58,104 bases of DNA from Acidobacteriota bacterium. Its GTDB lineage: Bacteria; Acidobacteriota; Terriglobia; Acidiferrales; UBA7541. The notes below the pieces were generated by a model. That model did not search any database. It was not told where the DNA came from and saw nothing but the letters and a program-made list of their open reading frames with translations. Both the position numbers and the translations under genes were made by a program. The first letter of the stretch is position 1. Every line of letters begins with the position of its first letter. The stretch spans positions 1 to 58,104 of the forward strand of contig QHYU01000184.1 in the NCBI GenBank assembly GCA_003224235.1. The letters are read 5' to 3'. Of this stretch, positions 40,968-50,631 are shown in pieces.

Positions 40968-42680
40968 ATGCTAGATCTGAAGAACTATGAGTCGCTGGGC
41001 GCGGCGCTGCGGGATGCACTGGAGCGCTGGGCGGACGAAACCTGCCTAATCGAAGCCGACCGCGACCGGGAAAAATGCCGGCTGACGTATCGTCAATTCA
41101 AGGAAGCGGCGCTGCCGCTGGCCAGCGCGCTGCAACAAGCGGGCTTCGCCGCGGGCGACCGCGCGGCCATCATCATGACGAATCAGTCGAAGTGGCTGAT
41201 CTCTGCCTACGCCGTGTTTTATGCAGGCGGAGTGCTGGTGCCGCTCGACTACAAGCTCACGCCCGCAGAACATCTGGCGCTGCTGGCACACTCGAAAGCG
41301 CGTGTGCTGATCGTCGAATACCATCTCTGGCGAGCCATCACCCAGGGCGAGGGCTTCCCGGGCCTGAGGGCCGAAACGGTTCTGGTGACGGAGACACCCC
41401 CGAATGCGGAGTTCGCCGGCGCGTGCCGTTGGGAGGAATTCCGGAGCGAACGCGAGCCCGGCTTCGTCCCGCGCGCGAGGAGAGACTGGGCCGCTATCGT
41501 CTACTCCTCGGGCACCGGAGGGCGGCCCAAGGGTTGCGTGATGACGCATGAGAATTATCTCGAGCAGTGCATGGCGCTTACGTCGCTCTATCCTTTCTGG
41601 CCGGGTGTGCGCTACCTGAGCATTCTTCCGACCAACCATGCCATCGACTTCATGGTCGGTTTCATCGGGCCGTTTACTTGCGGCGCAGCCGTAGTGCATC
41701 TGCGCACGCTGCGTCCGGAATACATTCGTGAGGCGTTTTCGCGGTACAAGATCACCTACATGACCCTGGTGCCGCTGGTGCTGAAAAACTTGGAGAAGGG
41801 GCTGCGGGCGCGCTTTGCCGAGCTGCCGCCGCACAAGCGAATCGTCTTCAAGATGCTAGTGGGGCTCAATCGCCTGCTTACGCGCCGCCGGCCCAACCTG
41901 AAACTGAGCCGACGCCTGTTCGGCAAGGTGCATCAAGCCTTCGGCGGCGAGCTACGGGCGCTGTTTGTCGGCGGGGCGTTCACCGAGCCCGCGACGCTGC
42001 AATTTTTCTACGACCTGGGCATCCCCGTGGCCAACGCCTACGGCCTGACCGAGGCGGGGACGGCGGTCACGCTGAACGACTTCAACCCCTTCCGACCCGA
42101 CACGGTGGGCAAACCGCTGCCGGGGATGGAAGTGCGCATCGTCAACCCCGACGCGGACGGTATCGGCGAGGTCGCGGTCCGCAGCAAGACGGTGATGGCG
42201 CACTACCTGGACGACCCGGAGATGACCGCGGAGACAATTGTGGACGGCTGGCTGATGACTGGCGATCTGGGCCGCATCGACGCGGCCGGCCATTTGCAAC
42301 TGTTCGGCCGGAAGAAGAACATGATCGTCACCGAGGAAGGCAAAAACATCTATCCCGAGGACATTGAGACCGCTTTCGAAGGCCTGCCGGTGAAGGAGTT
42401 CTGCGTCTTTGCGGCCAACTATCTCTGGCCCCGGCGGACGATGGTTGGCGAGCAATTGGTGATCGCGCTGCGGCTCGAACCAGGCCAGGAATTCACCGAA
42501 GCTTTGCGCGCCGACCTGGCCAATCGCAACCGGCGCCTACTGAACTTCAAGCGCATCAGCGGCTACATTATCTGGGACCGGGATTTCCCGCGGACTGCCT
42601 CGCTGAAAATCAAGCGCACCATCCTGGCCGAAGAAATTGGGCGGCGCCTGGAGCGCGCAAGCGCCGTGGTCGCGCTGTGA
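40968..42680 (+). CDS. AMP-forming acyl ligase (second)
   Basis: A 570-residue adenylate-forming enzyme. Phosphate loop [20 protein letters not shown], adenine-binding [34 protein letters not shown], and a C-terminal catalytic Lys in RTASLKIKR. It differs from the first ligase in this cluster, so the two may load different chains or one may load the ACP encoded just upstream. ATG at 40968 (MLDLKNYE) was chosen by family fit; an ATG at 40905 is an alternative. The 3' end overlaps the lipid kinase start (GTGA). Confidence 0.88.
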   Translation: MLDLKNYESLGAALRDALERWADETCLIEADRDREKCRLTYRQFKEAALPLASALQQAGFAAGDRAAIIMTNQSKWLISAYAVFYAGGVLVPLDYKLTPAEHLALLAHSKARVLIVEYHLWRAITQGEGFPGLRAETVLVTETPPNAEFAGACRWEEFRSEREPGFVPRARRDWAAIVYSSGTGGRPKGCVMTHENYLEQCMALTSLYPFWPGVRYLSILPTNHAIDFMVGFIGPFTCGAAVVHLRTLRPEYIREAFSRYKITYMTLVPLVLKNLEKGLRARFAELPPHKRIVFKMLVGLNRLLTRRRPNLKLSRRLFGKVHQAFGGELRALFVGGAFTEPATLQFFYDLGIPVANAYGLTEAGTAVTLNDFNPFRPDTVGKPLPGMEVRIVNPDADGIGEVAVRSKTVMAHYLDDPEMTAETIVDGWLMTGDLGRIDAAGHLQLFGRKKNMIVTEEGKNIYPEDIETAFEGLPVKEFCVFAANYLWPRRTMVGEQLVIALRLEPGQEFTEALRADLANRNRRLLNFKRISGYIIWDRDFPRTASLKIKRTILAEEIGRRLERASAVVAL

Positions 42681-43579
42681 GAGAGCGCTTCCTGGCCGTG
42701 GTGAACCCCGCCGCGGGCGGCGGGCGTTGCGGCCGGCTGGCTCCTGCGGCCATCGAGAAGCTGCGCGCGGCTGGGGTGCCGCTGGAGGTGATCGAGAGCC
42801 GCGGCCCGGGCCAAGCCACGCAGTTGGTGCGCGAGGCGCATGCGCGTGGCTATTGCAAGTTTCTCGCCGTAGGCGGCGACGGCACCGCCTACGAGATCGT
42901 CAACGGCCTGTTTCCCGGGGCCGCCGACGGCGAGCGCGCTGCCCTCGGTTTTCTTCCGCTCGGCACCGGCAACTCTTTCTTGCGCGACTTCACCGATCGC
43001 GGTGTGGAGCACGCGGCCACGGCCATCCTCGGAGGGCGAAGGCGCGCCTGCGACGTGCTGCGGCTCACACACAAAGACGGAGTTCTTCACTACATCAACC
43101 TGCTGAGCATCGGCTTTACCGCCGATGTTGCCGCCATCACCAGCCGAAAATTCAAACGTCTGGGGGAGCTGGGATATCTGCTGGGTGTGCTGACGTGTCT
43201 GGCGCGACTGCGCCGCCGCGCGTTTCCGCTCCGCGCCAATGGCGAGGCGGAGTTTGACCGCCGGCGCTGCCTGTTCCTGAGCTTCAGCAACAGCAAATTT
43301 ACCGGCGGTAAAATGATGATCGCGCCGATGGCGGATACGGCCGACGGCCTGGTGGAGTATGTCCGCTGGGGGCCGATTGGCCGCCTGGGACTGATCCGCA
43401 ATCTGCACACGCTGTACGACGGCTCGCACCTGAATCACCCGCTGGCGTCGCGCCGCGGGGCCCGGCGGATTGAATTCGACCTGGAGGGCCCCGTGGACAT
43501 CATGGTGGACGGTGAGGTGCTGACGCTGCATTGCCAACGGGTCGAGGTTTTGCCGGGCGCGCTGGACGTGGTGATATGA
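42677..43579 (+). CDS. Diacylglycerol kinase / sphingosine-kinase-like lipid kinase
   Basis: A 300-residue lipid kinase of the DagK/YegS type. N-terminal [15 protein letters not shown]-binding [26 protein letters not shown], and a C-terminal beta domain with [17 protein letters not shown] and DIMVDGEVL. It phosphorylates a lipid alcohol such as diacylglycerol or a long-chain base. The GTG at 42677 overlaps the stop of the upstream ligase, so it is part of the same operon. In this setting it could make the phosphate headgroup used by PlsC or the phosphatidyltransferase nearby. Confidence 0.9.
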   Translation: MRERFLAVVNPAAGGGRCGRLAPAAIEKLRAAGVPLEVIESRGPGQATQLVREAHARGYCKFLAVGGDGTAYEIVNGLFPGAADGERAALGFLPLGTGNSFLRDFTDRGVEHAATAILGGRRRACDVLRLTHKDGVLHYINLLSIGFTADVAAITSRKFKRLGELGYLLGVLTCLARLRRRAFPLRANGEAEFDRRRCLFLSFSNSKFTGGKMMIAPMADTADGLVEYVRWGPIGRLGLIRNLHTLYDGSHLNHPLASRRGARRIEFDLEGPVDIMVDGEVLTLHCQRVEVLPGALDVVI

Positions 43580-43622
43580 CAGCAGCGGTTGGCAAGCGGA
43601 CAAGACCCGGTACTTCAGCACG

Positions 43623-44372
43623 GTGCGAATGAGAAAGATTTACTTAGTTTTGCGTTCGTTGTTTCTGTGGATCGTCTGCGGGAGCTTCTTCTTCGTCGTC
43701 TGCAGCCTCCTGATTTTATTGGGCATCTTCATCGACCCGCGCAAGAACGATCGGCCGCAGCGATGGCTCTGCCGCAACCTTCTGCGGCTGGCCAGGGTGG
43801 GATTCGAGGTGCGGCGGTCGCCGGGATTTGATCCGCGGCGCACCAGCTTCTTTATCATCAACCACGTTAATCTGTTTGATCCCTTCGTGCTCTACTCGGC
43901 CATTCCGCAGTTTGTGCGGGGATGGGAGCTGGAGTCGCACTTCAGGATTCCCGTGTACGGCTGGATGATGAAGCGCTTCGGTAATGTGCCGGTGCCGGAC
44001 CTGAGCAAGCCGTCTGACCTGAAGCGAATGTGGAAGCTCACCCAGGCAGCCCTCGACGATGGGGTCAGCCTGGTTGTGTTTCCCGAAGGAAGCCGCACGC
44101 GCAACGGCCGCGTGGGGCCGTTTAAGGACGGTGTCTTCCGCGTGGCGCAGCAATTGGGCTATCCCATTGTGCCGGTCAGCATTGTAGGTTCGTTCGAGTT
44201 CAACCGGAAGGATAGCTGGATGCTGCGGCCCTCGAGAATCGTCGTGCACCTACACGATACGATTGAGACCGCCGACCTGGGCAAAGACGATGTCGCCGCC
44301 CTGCGCGAGCGGGTGCGCTGGATCATCTCCCAACCGGTGGACGAGGCGATGGGCAGCCGCGAGTCAGGCTGA
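43623..44372 (+). CDS. PlsC-type 1-acylglycerol-3-phosphate acyltransferase family protein
   Basis: A 249-residue membrane-associated acyltransferase. An N-terminal hydrophobic helix (LFLWIVCGSFFFVVCSLLILL) precedes motif I NHVNLFD (His-x4-Asp), then VFPEGSRTRNG (motif III) and PIVPVSIVGSFEF (motif IV). It transfers an acyl chain to a glycerophosphate or related lipid. Start GTG at 43623 or ATG at 43629. It closes the lipid operon: its 3' end overlaps the convergent VapC-like gene by 9 bases. Confidence 0.9.
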   Translation: MRMRKIYLVLRSLFLWIVCGSFFFVVCSLLILLGIFIDPRKNDRPQRWLCRNLLRLARVGFEVRRSPGFDPRRTSFFIINHVNLFDPFVLYSAIPQFVRGWELESHFRIPVYGWMMKRFGNVPVPDLSKPSDLKRMWKLTQAALDDGVSLVVFPEGSRTRNGRVGPFKDGVFRVAQQLGYPIVPVSIVGSFEFNRKDSWMLRPSRIVVHLHDTIETADLGKDDVAALRERVRWIISQPVDEAMGSRESG

Positions 44373-44831
44373 AGCTTCGGGGTTGAACACCTTCAATCCG
44401 CACGCAGTGGCCACACGGGCCAATCTTCGATCCACTACTCCGAATTCAAGAACGACGTCACCGGCAGCAAAATCAGGTGTAAGCAAGCACATGTCGCGAA
44501 GCCAAAGGGCGGCAGAAAGGTGTGCAGCATCGAGACCCTTGAGAGGATGATGCTCGACCAAGTCCGGAAGGGCAGCTAATGTCGCGGCGTTCATTTCCAA
44601 AACTTTCAAGGAATACAGCCAGTCGTGCACAAACGCTTTGCGCACCAGCTCGAAGTCGTTTGCCTTCAATTCGCGGGCCCGATATTTGCGGCCCAGGGCA
44701 GCATGAATCTCAGCATAGCTGAGCACTGAGGTGAAGATTCTCTCTCCAGAACGGAATCTTGTCTGGACCGCATCGCTGCCCCGCTCAGTGAAGTAACGTT
44801 TCGCAAGGACCGACGCATCCAGGTAGAGCAT
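44364..44831 (-). CDS. PIN-domain ribonuclease, VapC-type toxin
   Basis: A 155-residue PIN-domain protein. Acidic residues of the active site: Asp5 in MLYLDASVLAK, Glu in LSYAEIHAAL, Asp in LKGLDAAHLSAALWL, and a late VVDRRLARVATACGLKVFNP. As in VapC toxins it would cleave RNA. Its ATG overlaps the antitoxin stop by one base (TAATG), the usual toxin-antitoxin arrangement. Its own 3' end overlaps plsC by 9 bases on the opposite strand. Confidence 0.88.
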   Translation of the reverse strand: MLYLDASVLAKRYFTERGSDAVQTRFRSGERIFTSVLSYAEIHAALGRKYRARELKANDFELVRKAFVHDWLYSLKVLEMNAATLAALPDLVEHHPLKGLDAAHLSAALWLRDMCLLTPDFAAGDVVLEFGVVDRRLARVATACGLKVFNPEASA

Positions 44832-45112
44832 TATTTCCGGTCTGCAAGAATCAGCCGCGAGACCGGTTTCCCTTTTGCATGCACTGGCTTAACCCGCGCA
44901 AATGGACGCGTTCCCAAGCGCAGATGGCCTGCTGCCGCCAAATCTCTCAGTTTGTGGTCTAAGTCTTGGGGTTTCGGGGCCTCTTCCTCGGCCGGTACGA
45001 GTTTCGCGACAGGCTTCCCGCGATCGGTGACAAGAATTGTGTGGCCCTTTTCTACCAAGCTCAGATAGCGTCCCAGGCGGTTTTTCAACTCGCGGCTTCC
45101 GACTTTTCTCAT
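44831..45112 (-). CDS. Phd/YefM-type antitoxin (VapB-like partner)
   Basis: A 93-residue antitoxin. The N-terminal half has the Phd/YefM DNA-binding fold (KVGSRELKNRLGRYLSLVEKG, then ILVTDRGKPVAKLVP); the C-terminal half is charged and probably wraps the toxin. The ATG at 45112 was chosen because GAGG lies 8 bases upstream; the frame to 45160 has no signal. It is expected to repress its own operon and neutralise the adjacent PIN toxin. Confidence 0.88.
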   Translation of the reverse strand: MRKVGSRELKNRLGRYLSLVEKGHTILVTDRGKPVAKLVPAEEEAPKPQDLDHKLRDLAAAGHLRLGTRPFARVKPVHAKGKPVSRLILADRK

Positions 45113-45190
45113 GTAGCTACCTCTAAAGTCATTGTAGCCACATTGGACTCGGAAAGGCAATCAACAGCTTGTTGAAAAACCCTTCGCGAT

Positions 45191-45279
45191 GTCATTCCGA
45201 GGAGCCAGGGGCGACGAAGAATCTGTTGTTTTCTTCGACTTTTGTGAAAAAGCAGATTCCTCGCTTCGCTCGGAATGAC
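45191..45279. repeat. Dispersed intergenic repeat, copy 3 (inverted pair)
   Basis: GTCATTCCGAGGAGCC...AGAATCTG on the left and CAGATTCCTCGCTTCG...TCGGAATGAC on the right form an 89-base inverted pair able to fold into a long hairpin. Same element as at 13157, 40534 and 52309. Confidence 0.7.
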
Positions 45280-45305
45280 AACAAAAGCACTCTTTCAGCA
45301 ACCTG

Positions 45306-45917
45306 TTAGAGGGTGAGGCGAATGCCCGGCAGTGTGCGCCCGGCGCGAGTCTCTTGCCAGGTGTAGACGATGCGGTGAATGACGGTGATGGTGGAGACCA
45401 CGGCAATCACCCAAAGGACTGGAGCCATGCGGTTAAAGGTGCCGCCGATGATCAGCAGCACTAGGCGCTCAGGCCGCTCCATGAAGCCCACCTTGCAGGT
45501 AGGAATCAGCGACTCGGCGCGCGCCCGCGCGTAGCTGACCATCACCGACCCGGCCGTGGCCACCGCGGCCAGGATGACGTACGAGGCGCGCCCGTTGACG
45601 GCGTAATAGATCAGCAGGCCCATATACAGCGCCATGTCAGAGTAGCGGTCGAGCGTGGAGTCGTAGAAGGCCCCGAAAGCTGTAACGCGATTCTGGCGTC
45701 GCGCCACCTGCCCATCGAGGATGTCGAGGAACCCGGCAAGGAAGATTAGCGCCGCTGCATTGCCAAATCGCCCGCGGGCGAACATCACCGATGCCGAAAG
45801 ATTCACCAGCAGGCCCAGAAACGTCAGCAGATTGGGGTTGATGCCCGTCGCCGCCAGGGCGGCAACAATCTTGTCCAGCAGCCAGCGGCTTCCCTCTCCA
45901 ATCCGGCGTGTGAGCAT
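45306..45917 (-). CDS. CDP-alcohol phosphatidyltransferase
   Basis: A 203-residue integral membrane enzyme. It has the full family signature D-G-x2-A-R-x8-G-x3-D-x3-D within LDGQVARRQNRVTAFGAFYD followed by STLD, and several membrane helices. It transfers a phosphatidyl group from CDP-diacylglycerol (or an analogue) to an alcohol such as glycerol-phosphate or inositol phosphate. It lies next to the lipid cluster but on the other strand and beyond a toxin-antitoxin pair, so it may be functionally linked but not co-transcribed. Confidence 0.93.
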   Translation of the reverse strand: MLTRRIGEGSRWLLDKIVAALAATGINPNLLTFLGLLVNLSASVMFARGRFGNAAALIFLAGFLDILDGQVARRQNRVTAFGAFYDSTLDRYSDMALYMGLLIYYAVNGRASYVILAAVATAGSVMVSYARARAESLIPTCKVGFMERPERLVLLIIGGTFNRMAPVLWVIAVVSTITVIHRIVYTWQETRAGRTLPGIRLTL

Positions 45918-46034
45918 AGAACCAGAGACTTCCAGCCTGATTCGCCAGGCCCGGCATCATACGACACCCCGCCCGATAGCCTCAAGCGCCGAGCGTGCTG
46001 CGCAGCTCGGTGGCGAAGGGGCAGAAGCATGCTG

Positions 46035-46050
46035 CCGGGCCGAAGCCCGG
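46035..46050. repeat. Short hairpin in the divergent intergenic region
   Basis: CCGGGC (46035-46040) and GCCCGG (46045-46050) flank a CGAA tetraloop, between the phosphatidyltransferase and the CrtC/AttH-like gene. Role unknown. Confidence 0.4.
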
Positions 46051-46119
46051 TTCCACACGCAATGTGCTAAATTCAGGAAATCGATTTGTTCTCCGGCGCA
46101 AATCACCGGTACGGCACAG

Positions 46120-47115
46120 ATGAAGAAGAGTTCACTCAACGCGGTTTTCTCGACAGCATCGATGCGGCGGCGATACGAGGTCTGGTTCATCCGGCTGGGG
46201 CTGGCTGACGACGGCGGGGCGTGGTGGTTTCGCTATCTGCTGATGAATCTCGGCCGAGCGGCTCGTGGCGGCTGCCCGAATTACCCTGGCGCCGAGAACG
46301 AACTGCCTGTCCAGATCTGGGCCCACTGGTTTCCACGCGGCGCCGAACCCGCAGGCACAATCGGAGGAAGCGTGGCAGACGGGCTTCTCCTCAGCCGGCG
46401 AAGAGCTAGCCCGTTCCATTTCAAGATGGGCGACGAATACTGGAGCGGTGAGATCACCGAAGATTCCTGCTCAGGCCGGATAGTAGGCCCTTGGAAACAT
46501 AAAGTTTCCTGGGATCTGCGCTATCGTTCGACTTTTGGGACAACGCTAAGCGATAAAGGGTGGATAGGCTTCTCCCGCACGCCGCACTCCGACGCTATCT
46601 TCTCCGGGGAGATCACGTTCAATGGCCAAACCTGGCGCGGCGATCCACTCGGCTATGGAATGCAGGGCCACAACTGCGGCTTCCGTCATCGCCACGATTG
46701 GACTTGGACGCATTGCATCGCGCTGTCGGCCGATGGCGGCTCGCCCACCAGTTTTGAAGCCTTGGAGTACGAGATGCCGCTGGGTTTGCGCTTCCGAAAG
46801 GCGGTGCTGTGGCACTGCGGGAAAGAGTACGCCTTCCCGAAGATGGAGCCGCTGCGCCGGAACCGCAGGGATATGCAATGGGCGTTCCGGTGCGAGAACC
46901 GCAAGGAGAACACCTCCCTCGTCGCGGTGATCGATGGCAGTGGAGTCTCCGCCCACCAGCTGGCGTACCTGAAGACGGATTGCTCGGGGAGCTTTGCGGT
47001 GGCCAACAACAGTTTCGCCAGTGCCACGCTCGAGTTCAACCGTCCCGGCCATCCTAGCGAGCAGATTCACACCGATGGGGGCGCGGTGCTGGAAATGGTC
47101 GGGGATCCCGGCTAG
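46120..47115 (+). CDS. Conserved hypothetical protein, possible lipocalin-like (CrtC/AttH) fold
   Basis: A 331-residue protein rich in aromatic and charged residues with many short beta motifs: FHFKMGDEYWSGEITEDS, VSWDLRYRSTFG, GEITFNGQTWRGDPLGYGMQ and HNCGFRHRHDWTWTHC. The repeated EITF/W-G and HN-G-HRH-W pattern recalls carotenoid 1,2-hydratase/AttH-type lipocalin folds, which bind or modify hydrophobic molecules. I cannot assign a reaction. ATG at 46120 is the likely start; the frame upstream lies antisense to the phosphatidyltransferase. It is adjacent to lipid genes, which suits a lipid ligand. Confidence 0.55.
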   Translation: MKKSSLNAVFSTASMRRRYEVWFIRLGLADDGGAWWFRYLLMNLGRAARGGCPNYPGAENELPVQIWAHWFPRGAEPAGTIGGSVADGLLLSRRRASPFHFKMGDEYWSGEITEDSCSGRIVGPWKHKVSWDLRYRSTFGTTLSDKGWIGFSRTPHSDAIFSGEITFNGQTWRGDPLGYGMQGHNCGFRHRHDWTWTHCIALSADGGSPTSFEALEYEMPLGLRFRKAVLWHCGKEYAFPKMEPLRRNRRDMQWAFRCENRKENTSLVAVIDGSGVSAHQLAYLKTDCSGSFAVANNSFASATLEFNRPGHPSEQIHTDGGAVLEMVGDPG

Positions 47116-47185
47116 CCTGTCCCCAAGAGAACTTCTCCCTAACCTTGCTTAGCAGGTGCGGATAAGTGGCCCGATGGCGTGACGC

Positions 47186-50100
47186 CTACTGGCAGCCGCC
47201 GGTGCAGAACGTCAGGATTTGGTTAGAGCGCGTTCCGCGGAAGCGAGGCCGGCCGCCAAGCGTGACCCTGTTCGGGTCATCCGAGGCCAGGATAGCTCCC
47301 GTCTCGCCTGTCGAAATGATGTAAGCATGGACTGCAAGGCGGGCCGCGGGCGGAAGGCCGGGTCCAATGAATCCCGGGAACAGGTCGCGAATCCGGATGG
47401 CGACTTCCATGCCGTTGCCAGGGCCGCCGGTGGGCTGGGTTTCCGCCGCGGGGCCGCCGTTAGCCACTGTGGGTGCGAACCAGGCAATCTGGGCGGACAG
47501 CTCCTCCAGATCATTCAGCTTGGCCGGATTGATGTGATAGAAACCGGCGGCGCTGCCAAAGGACGCCGCAGCGCGAGGGCCTCCGATTAGTCGGGAGCCG
47601 TCCTGCCGGACCAAGGTCTGGATTGTGGAGAGCTCGCCACCGCGGAATGACGCCAGAACGAAATCTGCGCCGAATCCGGGCGGAGCGGTGGTGTCCAGGC
47701 TGGAAATCAGACGCGTCGCAGGGCCACTATCGTCATTGAGCAGGCCGAAATTAGTTACGCCGGTTCCCGCGCCATAGTCCACATCGAGCCAAATCACCAC
47801 GCCGTTTAGCCTGGCCGGATCTTCGGTGGCGTCGGCATTGCCCACCAAACCGATGTAGAGGAAATCGTTGTCGTTCTCCACCAGCAGGCGGTTTAGCGCG
47901 TTGCGCCCGGGATCGGTGGTGGTCACAGTCTGCGCCGCTTTCACCGCAGTTGAAGAGAAATCACTCAAGTTACCGTCCACAGTGTGTGTGCCCGCCGGCG
48001 GCCGTTGCAAGATGAAGACTTGCCTAAAACTCTTGAAGATCGGCGGGCGGACGGCCGCTTGCGAGAGAAAAGCGCGGAACTCGACAACGTGAAGTCCTTC
48101 GCGCAAGCCGGAGAGATCGATGTTGGCGAGCGAGAACGCGCCATTCGCGCCGTCGGTGTTGACGAAGCCGTCGGAGAGCCCCTCGGCGCTGCCGATAATC
48201 GGCGAGCGCCCGGCGAGGGCTACTCCGCCGCCGTCGAGGCGCGCGACCGCGTTGCCGGCGGTGGAATCGCTGGTCAGACGAATGGTGATTGTGTTCCCCG
48301 TCACCACGGGCGCCTTGAATGTAGTGCCGGGTTCTGGATCGCGGACTTTGCCATCGGCAGTGGGGAAAGTCTGAAAGGGCAGGGGAAAACCGCTCTGCTC
48401 AATGGTGACGGGGAACGGCCCGGTACTTTGCGGATTCCGCAGCGCATAGAGCACGTAGCCGCGGCCGTTGTTGGATTGGCTGGGGCTGAAGTTGCTCGGC
48501 GCGGTGAGGGTAACGCGCTTGTCCGGCCCGACCGTCACCGCCGGCTGCTGCCCGCCCAGATCCACCAAAACGTCACCCGGCTGGAAGGCGGTATCCACGG
48601 TGACTGTCTGCGCGCCGCCGGAGTCGCCGCGCGCGTTCAAGCCGACGAGCAACACGCCCTGACCGCCCACCTGCCGTTCATAGACGTAGAGCGTGGCGCT
48701 GGTGGAGCGGTTGACCATGTCCCCGCGCGCGTACTCGTTGTGCGCGTTGACCAGGCGCGCGGTGAAATCGTCCCCTTCGCCCAAGGCATCTGTGCGGCCC
48801 GCTTTGGGGAAGGAGTTGCCCACCGCTAGATTGTTACCGTCGAAGTACACGACGGGCTGCCCTGCGCGCGTCAGCAGGAAGGCATAGGCGAGATTCTCCG
48901 ATTTCGGGAGGTTGACGTCGTGGTTGTGAATCTGTGCGAGAGCAACCGTCGGATCGATGCCCCCGAACTGAAAGCCCATGCCCGCATCGCCACTGGGAGG
49001 ATTGCCCACTACTACGCCCAGATCCCCCGTGCCGGCGGGATCGAAAACCTTGCCGGCGTTGAACGTCAGCGTGAAGTCAAGCAAGTTCATACCCGTCTTG
49101 GCATAGGCGGCGAACTCGCGCGGATCGCTGTTGAAGATTTCGCCGAAAACCAGAGCGTGCTGTTTTCCGGCTGTGCGCGCCACCACACCGGCATCGAGCG
49201 CGGGGATAAATTGTTGTGCCCCGGTCACTGCGTACGCTGTGCCATCGGAACCGGTGAAGTTAGTCGCACCACCCCAGAACGGTGGCGGAACGTGACGCGC
49301 GGCGTCGAGGCGATAGCAATCCGCGCCTGTGACCTGCCCCATCCATTGCCCCCAGCGCGAGAGGTATTCGCGGATGTCCTCGGCGACCGTCGCGCCGCTC
49401 GGGTAATACTGCGGCGCGCGCGGATGTCGCACCCAGGATGGTTTCTGCTGCGCGTTTAACGAAATTTGCGGATTGGCGGGCCGCGCGGGCGGCGCCACCT
49501 TGTTACCATCTTCCTGCGCCAAGTCCACCAGGCCCAGTAATTCCCAGTTGAAGGTTTGAAAGCCGAACGGGGCAAAGTTTTGGATGTCCATTCCAGTCGG
49601 ACCCTGAAAATGGAAATCTTCTGGAATCTGATCCGGATAACCGCCCGCCGGGACTCCGCCCGAGCGGTTGGCGTTGTGGTTGGCCACTGTGTCGAAGCAG
49701 ACCCGGAGCCCAAGCTGGTGGGCCGCGTCCACCAGTTCCAGCAGCTCCTGCGTGGTGCCGTATTGCGTGCGAACGGTGCCGCGCTGGAGGCGGTCGCCCA
49801 GGTCAAAACGGTCGAAGGGATCAAACCCAACCGAGTTGCTGCCGGTGGCGGCCTTCTGCGGTGGCGGAAGATACAGAATGTTGTAGCCGGCCTGTATCAC
49901 CTCCGGTAATCGCCTTTGGATGTCCCGCCAGGAGGTGGCGAACCATTGCAGCACGATGAAAGGCGGCGAAGTGGGGATGCTGCCCAGCAGGGGAATGTTG
50001 AACTCATAGTTTGCGCCGCCATTGTTGTCGGTCAGCGTGACGCCGCCCGCGGTGGCTCGCACGAAGTATTGCACCTCGGTGCCGGAAGGAAATGAACTCA

Positions 50101-50491
50101 GTGTGGCGCGCCAAAGTGCCTGGTCAGAGTTCGGTCCAGCACCATTGCGGACAAACGTCATCGCCGTACTGGTCTGCGTGGCAAAGTTGTCGGTGCTGGA
50201 GGATACGGTCACAATATGTGGCGGGGCGCTCGTCCCGGTGCCTTGCGGCGCTGTGCGCGCAGTGATCTCGATCGCGTCCGTCGGTTTGGCCAGGCCGTTC
50301 CGCGGCGGCAGCGCAGTGCCTCCGCCCGGCGCGGCCTGGCTGCTGCCCACGAACGTCAAACTCGGTGGAGGCGGCGGACCGCTGCTGCTCCCTCCACCGC
50401 ACCCCATGGCCAGCCCAAGGAAGCTGGCCAGGACGCAGAGCAGTGCTCCGAGGCAGAGCGGCGGAGCGCTCTGGCGCGATGACCCCAACAT
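47186..50491 (-). CDS. Secreted GH13-family glycoside hydrolase, lipoprotein-like
   Basis: An 1101-residue multidomain protein. The N-terminal hydrophobic segment ends in LAMGC (Cys31), a non-canonical lipobox, then a Gly/Pro-rich linker. After an N-terminal beta domain, the GH13 barrel is complete: CFDTVANHN (region I), YRLDAARHV with the nucleophile Asp (II), VFGEIFNS with the acid/base Glu (III), HNHDVNL with the third Asp (IV). The C-terminal ~220 residues (from HTVDGNLSDFSSTAV) resemble a carbohydrate-binding or DOMON-like beta domain. It probably degrades alpha-glucans outside the cell. Start ATG at 50491. Confidence 0.88.
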   Translation of the reverse strand: MLGSSRQSAPPLCLGALLCVLASFLGLAMGCGGGSSSGPPPPPSLTFVGSSQAAPGGGTALPPRNGLAKPTDAIEITARTAPQGTGTSAPPHIVTVSSSTDNFATQTSTAMTFVRNGAGPNSDQALWRATLSSFPSGTEVQYFVRATAGGVTLTDNNGGANYEFNIPLLGSIPTSPPFIVLQWFATSWRDIQRRLPEVIQAGYNILYLPPPQKAATGSNSVGFDPFDRFDLGDRLQRGTVRTQYGTTQELLELVDAAHQLGLRVCFDTVANHNANRSGGVPAGGYPDQIPEDFHFQGPTGMDIQNFAPFGFQTFNWELLGLVDLAQEDGNKVAPPARPANPQISLNAQQKPSWVRHPRAPQYYPSGATVAEDIREYLSRWGQWMGQVTGADCYRLDAARHVPPPFWGGATNFTGSDGTAYAVTGAQQFIPALDAGVVARTAGKQHALVFGEIFNSDPREFAAYAKTGMNLLDFTLTFNAGKVFDPAGTGDLGVVVGNPPSGDAGMGFQFGGIDPTVALAQIHNHDVNLPKSENLAYAFLLTRAGQPVVYFDGNNLAVGNSFPKAGRTDALGEGDDFTARLVNAHNEYARGDMVNRSTSATLYVYERQVGGQGVLLVGLNARGDSGGAQTVTVDTAFQPGDVLVDLGGQQPAVTVGPDKRVTLTAPSNFSPSQSNNGRGYVLYALRNPQSTGPFPVTIEQSGFPLPFQTFPTADGKVRDPEPGTTFKAPVVTGNTITIRLTSDSTAGNAVARLDGGGVALAGRSPIIGSAEGLSDGFVNTDGANGAFSLANIDLSGLREGLHVVEFRAFLSQAAVRPPIFKSFRQVFILQRPPAGTHTVDGNLSDFSSTAVKAAQTVTTTDPGRNALNRLLVENDNDFLYIGLVGNADATEDPARLNGVVIWLDVDYGAGTGVTNFGLLNDDSGPATRLISSLDTTAPPGFGADFVLASFRGGELSTIQTLVRQDGSRLIGGPRAAASFGSAAGFYHINPAKLNDLEELSAQIAWFAPTVANGGPAAETQPTGGPGNGMEVAIRIRDLFPGFIGPGLPPAARLAVHAYIISTGETGAILASDDPNRVTLGGRPRFRGTRSNQILTFCTGGCQ

Positions 50492-50631
50492 GGCGCTATT
50501 CTAGGGATTGACTTGCCGCGCGGCAAGCAGTGGAGGAGATTGCGCTGCCCATCTGGCCGAGTTCAGTGGCTCGCAGCTCGCAGTTGCGATAGAATTGCGC
50601 ATCACCAAGAATTGACGAGCGAAAGCGTGGA

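Noticed and set aside
45721-46119. N-terminal extension of the CrtC/AttH-like gene
   Set aside because: It lies antisense to the phosphatidyltransferase and has low-complexity Arg/Ser/Ala composition; the ATG at 46120 gives a natural start.
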